Assembly (NCBI RefSeq): GCF_900141745.1
Contig: NZ_FSRM01000002.1
Location: 2,790,001 to 2,854,000, forward strand
Source: Paraburkholderia phenazinium
Lineage (GTDB): Bacteria > Pseudomonadota > Gammaproteobacteria > Burkholderiales > Burkholderiaceae
Reading direction: 5' to 3'
Length of the DNA: 64,000 bases
Shown: one piece after another, positions 1 through 7,372 of the stretch
Numbering within the stretch: the stretch's first letter is position 1
Layout: each line of letters opens with the position of its first letter
Position numbers and translations under genes: made by a program
The notes under the pieces: model-generated
Database searches by the model: none
Told to the model about the DNA's origin: nothing
What the model saw: the letters and a program-made list of their open reading frames with translations, nothing else

Positions 1-110
1 ACCCTCGGCGGGCCTCGCAGAACAGCAGAGGATCCGCAGCCCGGGTCAGGCTGCCCCGGCATTTCCTCGACGCTGCCGCTCGCCTGAACACGCATGGATG
101 GGTCACCCGG

Positions 111-3100
111 ATGTCGTCAGTTTTCTACGATCGAGAACACGTTACGAAGTGGTTGGGAGCCAGAACGGTCGAGAAGGCGCGCGACTACGTCGATGCAGTG
201 TCGAACCTGCACTGGGAAAACAACACCCTGAGCGGCGAAGTGCAGGGTACGCAGCGGCACCCGTACGTCGTGGACGTGCAGTTTCATGACATCGGCGACG
301 AGTTGTGGGTCGAGGGTGACTGCTCGTGCCCGGTCGGCTACCAGTGCAAGCATATGGCCGCATTGCTGATCGCGGGGCTCGAAGGGGCGGTCGAGTCGCA
401 GCCGGGCGTGCGGCCCGAGCTGGTCCGGTGGATGGAGACATTCCGTGCACGCGCCGAAAGCGAGACCACCCCGAGCCATCGCACTCCAGGCGCTGAGCCG
501 ACCCATGCGCTCGCCTATCAGCTCGGCTGGTCGCGTTATCAACAGCGCCACGAGATCCAGCTTTTCAAGGCACGGCTCGATTCGGAAGGCGTGATTCGTT
601 CGATCGACGAACCGTGGAGCAATGTCGAAGCAGCCTTGATCAAGGCGCCCAAATTCGTTTCGGACGACGACCTGGTTATCTTGCGCAGTTTATGGCTCGG
701 CCACTCGCGTCAGAACCACGGGCATTTCATCTTGCGTGGCTCGAACGGCGGCGACGTCCTGCATAAGCTCGTGGCGACAGGGCGTCTGTTTCCCGCGAAC
801 CCAGCCGACGGCACATCACGGCATCCGCCGCGCCCGCTCTCGAGGGGCGCGGCAAGAGCGGGCCGCATCGAATGGGAAGCTCAGGCGGACGACCGTCTGA
901 GACCGGTGCTGCGCACCGAGCCGCAGGCCGCGATGGTGCTCGCCACCGAGCCGGTCTGGTACGTCGACGCCGAGGCGGGCGAGGCGGGCATCGTCGAGCT
1001 GTCGTTGCCATTCCCGCAACTGCCCGATTACCTGTCGATGCCGCCTATTTCGCTCGCCGAGGCGCCGCTGGTGGCCGCAGTGCTGCGCGAAGTCGCACCC
1101 GATCTGCCGTTGCCGCCCGCGCTCGATACGGCCAAAGTCCGCGTCATCGATGTGGAGCCGGTGCCGGTGCTTGCCCTCAACAGTCTGTCGATGTCCGCGC
1201 TCGGCCTTGGCAAACACTTCCAGCGCAATCAGATGCTGGACTTCGCAACGGCCAGCTTCGACTACGAAGGCGTCAGCATCAAGGCGGAGAGCAGCGCTAC
1301 GCTAGTGCCGGTGCCCGGCGGCAGCGTGCTGCATATCCGGCGCCGCTACGACACTGAAAAGAAGCGTCTTCTCGAACTGCGTAAAGCGGGGCTGCAGGTG
1401 GTGCCGGCAAGCGGCGGCCACGCGCGGCACACGCTGCCCGAGACGCTACTGGCGTTACCCGACGTCGACGCGTGGCCCGACTTCGTGGACGAAACCCTGC
1501 CGGCGCTCAGCAACGCGGGATGGCGCGTAACGTTGGCGTCCGGCTTCCGTCATCACGTGATCGAAATCGATGCAATCGAAGGTACCGCGCGCAGGACCGG
1601 CGACGGCTGGTTCGACCTCGAGATGGGCATCACGCTGGGTGATCGCACCGTGCGCCTCGAACCGCTGCTGGCCGGACTGTTCCGGCGCGACCGCCGCTGG
1701 CTCGGCGGGGCGCTCGAAACGATCGACGATGACGAAGCCATCGAACTGACCACCGACCGCGCCGAACGCTTGCGTCTGCGTGCGGGACGGCTCAAGCCGG
1801 TGGTGCGGGTGCTGGTCGATCTGTTCGATGGGCTGGGCAGCTGGAAGGGTGACGAGAATATCAGGATTCCTGAGCTTGATGCCGGACGTCTTGCCGCACT
1901 GACCGATACGGGACGCTGGCAGTTCCAGGGCGACGCGTCGATCCGCCAGTTGGCGCAGCGTCTGCAGACCGGCGGCGGTGTGCAGGAAGTGCCGGTGCCG
2001 CGCGGACTGCGGGCCGAGTTGCGTCCGTATCAGCATCAGGGCTTGAGCTGGATGCAGTTCCTGCGCGAGCACAACCTGGCCGGCGTTCTGGCCGACGACA
2101 TGGGCCTCGGCAAAACGGTGCAGACGCTCGCCCACGTGCTGGCGGAAAAGGAAGCAGGGCGGCTCGACCGTCCCGCGCTGATCGTCTTGCCGACTACGCT
2201 GGTCCATAACTGGCGGGAAGAGGCGCAGCGTTTTGCGCCGGATCTGAAGGTGCTGGTCCTGAACGGGCCGCAGCGCAAGGAGCGCTTCGAACTGATCGGC
2301 CAGCACGACCTGATTCTCACGACCTATGCCCTGCTATGGCGCGATCACGCTGTCCTCTCGGAGCACGAGTACCACCTGCTGATTCTCGACGAGGCGCAGT
2401 ATGTGAAGAACGCCACCACCAAGTCGGCGACTGCGATTCGCGATCTGCGCGCACGGCACCGTCTGTGCCTCACCGGCACGCCGCTGGAAAACCATCTCGG
2501 GGAATTGTGGTCGCAGTTCGACTTCCTGTTGCCGGGTTTTCTCGGCACGCAGAAGGACTTTACCAAGCGCTGGCGCAATCCGATCGAGCGCAATGGCGAT
2601 GGCGTTCGGCGCGAGCTGCTGGCGCGGCGCATTCGTCCGTTCATGCTGCGCCGGCGCAAGGACGAGGTGGCGAAAGAGCTGCCGGAAAAGACCACGATTG
2701 TGCGTACGGTTGATCTGGAGGGCTCGCAGCGTGATCTGTACGAAATCGTCCGGACGGCGATGCAGGCGAAAGTGCGCGCGGCGGTGAATTCGCAGGGACT
2801 TGCCCGAAGCCACATCATCGTGCTCGATGCGCTGCTGAAATTGCGTCAGGTGTGCTGCGACCCACGTCTTGTGAAACTCGAGAAGGCGGCGCGCGTCAAG
2901 GAGTCGGCCAAGCTCGAGCTATTGCTGGCGATGCTGCCTGAGTTGATCGAAGAAGGCCGGCGCGTGCTGCTGTTTTCGCAGTTCACCGGCATGCTGGAGC
3001 TGATTGCGGCGGCGCTCGACAAGGCCGCGATCCCGTACGTCACCCTGACCGGCGACACCACCGATCGCGCCACGCCGGTGCAACGTTTTCAGCGCGGCGA

Positions 3101-3434
3101 GGTGCCGCTCTTCCTGATCAGCCTGAAGGCAGGCGGCGTCGGCTTGAACCTCACGGCGGCGGACACGGTGATCCACTACGATCCGTGGTGGAACCCGGCG
3201 GCCGAGAATCAGGCCACGGATCGCGCCCATCGTCTTGGACAGGATAAGCCTGTGTTCGTGTACAAGCTGATCGCGGCGGGCAGTATCGAGGAGAAGATTG
3301 TCCGGTTGCAGGAGAAGAAGGCGGCGCTGGCCGACAGCATTCTGTCCGAGGACGCGGCGGAGACAGTGAAATTCTCCGATGACGATCTCGACGCGCTGTT
3401 CGCGCCCATGCCGGAAATCGCCCGAGCGGGGTGA
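111..3434 (+). CDS. SWIM zinc-finger SNF2-family helicase
   Basis: The 1107-residue product is a Swi2/Snf2 DNA-translocating ATPase of the bacterial RapA/HepA-like superfamily 2 group. An N-terminal SWIM zinc finger is visible as C71-x-C73-x5-C79-x-H81. About 550 residues of unassigned middle region follow. The ATPase lies in the C-terminal 450 residues: motif I GLGKT near 667, a DEAQ box near 760, an SF2 C-terminal domain, and the motif VI region with RAHRLGQ near 1038. Family members remodel protein-DNA complexes or displace RNA polymerase; the partner here is unknown. No strong Shine-Dalgarno lies before ATG 111, so the start is chosen because homologous-looking sequence begins there. It appears monocistronic, with DUF1697 67 nt downstream. 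Confidence 0.92.
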   Translation: MSSVFYDREHVTKWLGARTVEKARDYVDAVSNLHWENNTLSGEVQGTQRHPYVVDVQFHDIGDELWVEGDCSCPVGYQCKHMAALLIAGLEGAVESQPGVRPELVRWMETFRARAESETTPSHRTPGAEPTHALAYQLGWSRYQQRHEIQLFKARLDSEGVIRSIDEPWSNVEAALIKAPKFVSDDDLVILRSLWLGHSRQNHGHFILRGSNGGDVLHKLVATGRLFPANPADGTSRHPPRPLSRGAARAGRIEWEAQADDRLRPVLRTEPQAAMVLATEPVWYVDAEAGEAGIVELSLPFPQLPDYLSMPPISLAEAPLVAAVLREVAPDLPLPPALDTAKVRVIDVEPVPVLALNSLSMSALGLGKHFQRNQMLDFATASFDYEGVSIKAESSATLVPVPGGSVLHIRRRYDTEKKRLLELRKAGLQVVPASGGHARHTLPETLLALPDVDAWPDFVDETLPALSNAGWRVTLASGFRHHVIEIDAIEGTARRTGDGWFDLEMGITLGDRTVRLEPLLAGLFRRDRRWLGGALETIDDDEAIELTTDRAERLRLRAGRLKPVVRVLVDLFDGLGSWKGDENIRIPELDAGRLAALTDTGRWQFQGDASIRQLAQRLQTGGGVQEVPVPRGLRAELRPYQHQGLSWMQFLREHNLAGVLADDMGLGKTVQTLAHVLAEKEAGRLDRPALIVLPTTLVHNWREEAQRFAPDLKVLVLNGPQRKERFELIGQHDLILTTYALLWRDHAVLSEHEYHLLILDEAQYVKNATTKSATAIRDLRARHRLCLTGTPLENHLGELWSQFDFLLPGFLGTQKDFTKRWRNPIERNGDGVRRELLARRIRPFMLRRRKDEVAKELPEKTTIVRTVDLEGSQRDLYEIVRTAMQAKVRAAVNSQGLARSHIIVLDALLKLRQVCCDPRLVKLEKAARVKESAKLELLLAMLPELIEEGRRVLLFSQFTGMLELIAAALDKAAIPYVTLTGDTTDRATPVQRFQRGEVPLFLISLKAGGVGLNLTAADTVIHYDPWWNPAAENQATDRAHRLGQDKPVFVYKLIAAGSIEEKIVRLQEKKAALADSILSEDAAETVKFSDDDLDALFAPMPEIARAG

Positions 3435-3501
3435 ACGGTAAGGCGTAAGGGGATCGGCCATGGACAAACCGCGACCGCTCGACACGCAATAGAATGCCGA
3501 C

Positions 3502-4011
3502 ATGACGACCTATATCGCTCTCTTGCGCGCCGTGAATGTCGGCGGCACCGGCAAACTTCCGATGGCGGAACTACGCGCCATGTGCGAATCCCTCGGCTTT
3601 ACGAAGGTGCGCACATACATCGCGAGCGGCAACGTCGTCTTTGTCAGCAAGCTCTCTGAAAAGTCCGTCAAGGCAAAGCTGGAAGGTGCCCTCGAGGCCT
3701 ACGCCGGCAAGCCCGTAGGCGTGCTGGTCCGAACGGGTGCAGAGCTGGCAGCGGTGCTTGACGCTAACCCCTTCAAGTCGGCCGCGCCGAACCGGACGGT
3801 GGCCATCTTTCTCGACGGAGCGCCGCCTGCGGACACCTTGAGCAAGGTGAGCGGCCAGCAGACGGAAGAGATCGCACTCGGAACCCGGGAGATCTACGTG
3901 CACTATGCAAACGGGATCGCAAACTCAAAACTGAAGATCCAGGCCGCCGCGAACGGAACCGCACGCAACATGAATACGGTGGCAACTCTGGCTGAATGGG
4001 CAGCGGAATAG
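3502..4011 (+). CDS. DUF1697 family protein
   Basis: A 169-residue protein beginning with the family hallmark ALLRAVNVGG and containing YIASGNVVF near residues 38-46, both typical of DUF1697. The family is small, cytosolic and biochemically uncharacterised, so no reaction is proposed. There is no signal peptide or membrane segment. It lies 67 nt after the helicase on the same strand with its own spacing, so co-transcription is possible but not shown. Length fits the family (about 165-185 residues). Confidence 0.9.
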   Translation: MTTYIALLRAVNVGGTGKLPMAELRAMCESLGFTKVRTYIASGNVVFVSKLSEKSVKAKLEGALEAYAGKPVGVLVRTGAELAAVLDANPFKSAAPNRTVAIFLDGAPPADTLSKVSGQQTEEIALGTREIYVHYANGIANSKLKIQAAANGTARNMNTVATLAEWAAE

Positions 4012-4378
4012 TCGAACGGTCCCGCGCTGCATCCGCGCCAATTACGAAAGCAAAATTCCGCCTGACGAATCGCCGGCCGCACAAATTCTGTAACACGATA
4101 ATCTGGCCGGTACTGCGCAAAATACTGACTACCTGCCTGCCCTCAATGGATTGCCGCGTCGAGGCCGCGTTTTTACGCGCGCGGCCGAACACACCCGGAA
4201 ACCGATCTAACAATCTTTAAACGATTTAAATTGAGACAGTTCTTATACTGTCTCGCAGACCATAATTATTTGACACTCGGACGTATGGCGGGGAGCACGG
4301 CGTCACGAAAAACATGCGGGATGCATCACGCTGGAAAAAATAGCGTGACGGGTGCTGCACCGCTAATCGAGGGATTGG
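4012..4378. other. Intergenic region with palindromic site
   Basis: A 367-nt stretch without a convincing gene. The second half, from about 4200, is clearly AT-rich compared with its surroundings and carries a perfect inverted repeat at 4233-4254. It probably holds the promoter and control site of the hypothetical gene at 4379. Nothing else is recognisable. Confidence 0.6.
4233..4254. promoter_or_regulatory. Perfect 8-bp inverted repeat (putative operator)
   Basis: GAGACAGT (4233-4240) and ACTGTCTC (4247-4254) are perfect inverted repeats separated by six AT-rich bases that include a -10-like TATACT. The geometry fits a dimeric repressor site over a promoter better than a terminator, since no T-run follows and the preceding gene ended 220 nt earlier. 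The cognate regulator is unknown. Confidence 0.5.
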
Positions 4379-4801
4379 ATGTTTTTTAGACCAGGCACGA
4401 CGCGCATTCCGTTCAGGGCGAACGAGCAGAAGCGCAAGGTCGGGCGGCGCCTGCAGCGTATCGAACTCGATCCGGCGAATGATCGCCACGCCCGCGCAGC
4501 GGTGGTTGCCTATGCCGATTCGTGTGCGCCCGAGATGCCGTGGCTGGCCGAGTTGCTGCGTGAGACGGCGAAGCGTGACTCGGACGACGATCTGAGTGCT
4601 TGCGCCGCGACAGTGCGGCGTGTATTCGGACTGGCACAAGATTGGGCAGCGACCCAACCCGACTATGCACACGGAGCCTGGGAGCACGTACGCATTCACC
4701 TGGACGCGGCTTTGAACAGTCGGTCGAAGCCGCAGAACGACGATGAGAATGACGAAGGCGAGAGCGATGCAAAGAGCTTTGCGCCCACAAGAACAGGTTA
4801 G
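4379..4801 (+). CDS. Hypothetical protein
   Basis: A 140-residue soluble protein without recognisable motifs. The N-terminal 40 residues are basic (FRANEQKRKVGRRLQRIEL), the middle is helical-looking, and the C-terminus is a strongly acidic, probably disordered tail (QNDDENDEGESD). It follows the AT-rich palindromic region. The reading frame has the codon pattern of its neighbours, which supports it being real, but I do not recognise the family. Confidence 0.55.
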   Translation: MFFRPGTTRIPFRANEQKRKVGRRLQRIELDPANDRHARAAVVAYADSCAPEMPWLAELLRETAKRDSDDDLSACAATVRRVFGLAQDWAATQPDYAHGAWEHVRIHLDAALNSRSKPQNDDENDEGESDAKSFAPTRTG

Positions 4802-5231
4802 ACGGGGCCATAGAATTAGCGCGAGCGAGACCTGCTGTAAGCCCGGTTATGACCCAAGGAAGTGCTTTAGGTAAGTGGAGTGACAGGCTCGAGAGCTTGA
4901 GCCGATGCCGGATGGCAGGTGGATGACATTCGGAAGGGGGTGGCGGTTTTCGATTATGATAAAAAACCCAATCACGCTTTGTGACCGGGTGAAGCGTGCG
5001 CCATTTTTGAGATATTCCCGATACCTGTTTTAAACGCGGGTTTGTGGCGCACGACTAATAATCGATAAATAGAGTTGTCGGTGGCGGAGTTCGTTGTCTC
5101 GTGCTTGACGCGTCGGGTACGCGTCTGACGCAAAAGATAACGCCGCGGTGCAGCCCCAACAGAGGCACGTGCTTTCTTGACCGATGACCGGCCATCCAGA
5201 TACGAATAACGGAATTGCGTTGCGGGGTGTT
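4802..5231. other. Intergenic region upstream of signalling operon
   Basis: A 430-nt stretch with no supported gene. From about 4955 it is AT-rich and contains a 9-bp inverted repeat (CGTGCGCCA at 4995-5003, TGGCGCACG at 5045-5053) flanking 41 nt. It probably contains the promoter of the response-regulator operon starting at 5232. Confidence 0.5.
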
Positions 5232-5930
5232 ATGAGAATTGCAGTCCTGGATGACGATCCGGCTCAGGCCGATCTGGTATGTCAAACGCTCTCGGCCGCT
5301 GGTCACATCTGCCACGCCTACGCTGAGGGCCGCGCGTTGGTCCGCCAGCTTCGGCGCCAGACTTTCGATCTGCTGGTGCTGGACTGGAACGTCCCCGATA
5401 TGTCCGGCGAAGAAGTGCTGCGCTGGGTGCGCGAGAGCCTCTCCGAGCGTTTGCCGGTGCTGTTCATGACGAGCCGCAGCCGCGAGACCGATATCACTTC
5501 GATCCTCAACACGGGCGCGGACGACTATGTCGTGAAACCGGTGTCCTCGGGCGTCCTGCTGGCTCGCGTCGGCTCGTTGCTGCGGCGAGCGTACAAGCTC
5601 AACACTGCGGCGCTCAAGGAAACCTTCGGCGATTACGAGTTCGATCTCAGTTCCAAGCACGTGTTGGTGCGAGGCACCGCCGTGGCGGTCACGCAAAAGG
5701 AATTCGACCTTGCCCTGCTGCTATTCCAGCATCTGAGCCGGCCGCTGTCGCGCGCGCACATTCTCGATGTGATCTGGAAGCAGGCCACTGAAATCCCGTC
5801 ACGCACAATGGATACCCACGTTTCGATGTTGCGCAGCAAGCTCGGCCTTAGACCGGAAAACGGTTATCGCCTGACGCCGATCTACGGCTATGGATACCGG
5901 CTTGAGCGCATCGAAAAGGGGGATGCGTGA
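5232..5930 (+). CDS. OmpR/PhoB-family response regulator
   Basis: A 232-residue two-component regulator. The receiver domain has the acidic pocket D7-D9, phosphoacceptor D51 in LVLDWNVPDMSG, T80 and K102. The winged-helix DNA-binding domain spans about 130-225 and ends in GYRLTPIYGYGYRL. I chose ATG 5232, preceded by a G-rich GCGGGG stretch, because the receiver fold starts there; the frame is open 48 nt further upstream. Its stop overlaps the GTG of the LysM-FecR gene (GTGA, 5927-5930), and a CHASE2 kinase follows. It is therefore the output arm of a dedicated three-gene system. The target promoters are unknown. Confidence 0.93.
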   Translation: MRIAVLDDDPAQADLVCQTLSAAGHICHAYAEGRALVRQLRRQTFDLLVLDWNVPDMSGEEVLRWVRESLSERLPVLFMTSRSRETDITSILNTGADDYVVKPVSSGVLLARVGSLLRRAYKLNTAALKETFGDYEFDLSSKHVLVRGTAVAVTQKEFDLALLLFQHLSRPLSRAHILDVIWKQATEIPSRTMDTHVSMLRSKLGLRPENGYRLTPIYGYGYRLERIEKGDA

Positions 5931-7351
5931 CGGTTTCTGGATTCACGCCGCCGGTGGGTCTGGCGGCTGGCAGTGCGCGCCGTGCGCTGGCGATCTTCGT
6001 GCCTTGCTTCGTCGCGGCGCTCGGGCTTTCCCCGGCACTGGCCGCGGCGCACAACAGCAAAAGCGCGTCACTTGTGACCGTGCCCTACACGACCAAAGCC
6101 GGCGACACCCTGTATGAGATAGCGGCACGCTACCTGCGCGATCCGCACGATTGGGCCGTATTGAGCCGCCTGAACAAGGTGCCGGCGCCGCGCCACATGC
6201 AGGCGGGCATCCAGTTGCAAATCCCGGCAGCATTGCTGCGCCAGGAGCAGGAAGCCGCGCGTGTGGTGGCCGTCAGCGGTCCGGTCGAACGTGCGTTTGG
6301 CGCCGGCCCGTACACGCCGCTTGCGGCCGGCACGAGCCTCGGCGAAGGCGATCGCGTGCGTACTGGCCACGATGGCTTCGCGTCGCTGGAACTGCCGGAC
6401 GGCTCGCACGTGACGCTGTCGCAGGGCGCCAGGCTCGAGGTCGGCAAGCTGCGTGTGACCAGCCTGACGGGTGCCTCCGACCGGGTGCTTCTGCTGCAGC
6501 GTGGAGAGGTGGAAAGCGAAGTCACGCACGCGACGAAGAAGGACGACCGTTTCCAGATCCGTTCGCCGTCGGTGGTGGCGGGCGTGCGCGGCACGCACTT
6601 TCGGGTGAGCTACGACACCGCCCAGCAGCAGACCGCGGTGGAAGTGCTGGACGGTGCGGTCGGCGTGGATCCGGCCAGCGGGTCGGCTGCGGCACCCGCG
6701 CCGGGTGTGCCGCTGCAAGCGTCCGAGCAGCTCGTGTCGGCGCGCTTCGGCAACGTGTCCAGCGCGAGCGGTTCGATCGGCACGCCGGTCGAATTGTTGG
6801 CCGCCCCCTCGTTGACCGATCCCGGCAGGGTACAGGACGGCAAAACCGTCGCGTTCGATCTCGTGCCGGAAAATCAGGCCTCCGGCTATCGCGTGCAGAT
6901 CGCCCGCGATGCGGATCTGCTCGACCTGATCCGCGATCTACCGGTGAAAGAACCGCATGCCGATTTCGGCGATCTGCCCGACGGCACTTACTTCGTGCGC
7001 ATCTCCGCAGTCGATCGCAATGGCCTTGAAGGCCTGCCGCAGATCTACGCTTTCGAGCGGCGCCAGTTGGGTCTGAGCGCGTCGGCCACGCCACGCGCCG
7101 GCACCCGCGACTATACGTTCCGCTGGTTCGCGAGCCGGCCGGGCGTGGAGACCCGTTTCCGCTTCGTCCTTGGCGCCTCGCCCGATCTGCGCAGTCCGCT
7201 TGTCGACCGGACCGACCTGCCGGCCGGCGAGCTCGTGGTGACGGATCTGCCACGCGGCGTTTATTATTGGACCGTAATTGCCGAGCAGTTCGAAAACGGC
7301 CGGTTCTACGAGAAGGGCAGCTCGATCCGGTCGTTCACGCTTGCCCGCTAG
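5927..7351 (+). CDS. LysM and FecR domain exported protein
   Basis: A 474-residue protein. An N-terminal hydrophobic export segment lies at about 20-42, ending ALAAAHN. A LysM module at about 52-100 (AGDTLYEIAARYL) predicts peptidoglycan binding. A FecR-type domain at about 115-245 contains the family-typical GVRGTHFRV. The remaining 230 residues look like two beta-sandwich repeats. FecR domains usually accompany ECF sigma factors; here the gene is translationally coupled to a response regulator and followed after 21 nt by a CHASE2 kinase. I infer a periplasmic input or scaffold component for that kinase. GTG start, four-base overlap. Confidence 0.87.
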   Translation: MTVSGFTPPVGLAAGSARRALAIFVPCFVAALGLSPALAAAHNSKSASLVTVPYTTKAGDTLYEIAARYLRDPHDWAVLSRLNKVPAPRHMQAGIQLQIPAALLRQEQEAARVVAVSGPVERAFGAGPYTPLAAGTSLGEGDRVRTGHDGFASLELPDGSHVTLSQGARLEVGKLRVTSLTGASDRVLLLQRGEVESEVTHATKKDDRFQIRSPSVVAGVRGTHFRVSYDTAQQQTAVEVLDGAVGVDPASGSAAAPAPGVPLQASEQLVSARFGNVSSASGSIGTPVELLAAPSLTDPGRVQDGKTVAFDLVPENQASGYRVQIARDADLLDLIRDLPVKEPHADFGDLPDGTYFVRISAVDRNGLEGLPQIYAFERRQLGLSASATPRAGTRDYTFRWFASRPGVETRFRFVLGASPDLRSPLVDRTDLPAGELVVTDLPRGVYYWTVIAEQFENGRFYEKGSSIRSFTLAR

Positions 7352-7372
7352 GACTCTTCTAACTCTCCGCGC

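Noticed and set aside
1455..2306. Long open frame on the minus strand inside the SNF2 helicase gene
   Set aside because: Product lacks any motif and lies antisense to well-conserved helicase sequence; typical of high-GC shadow frames.
5927..7351. FecR domain read as an ECF sigma-factor regulator
   Set aside because: No sigma-factor gene adjoins it; the neighbours are a response regulator and a histidine kinase.
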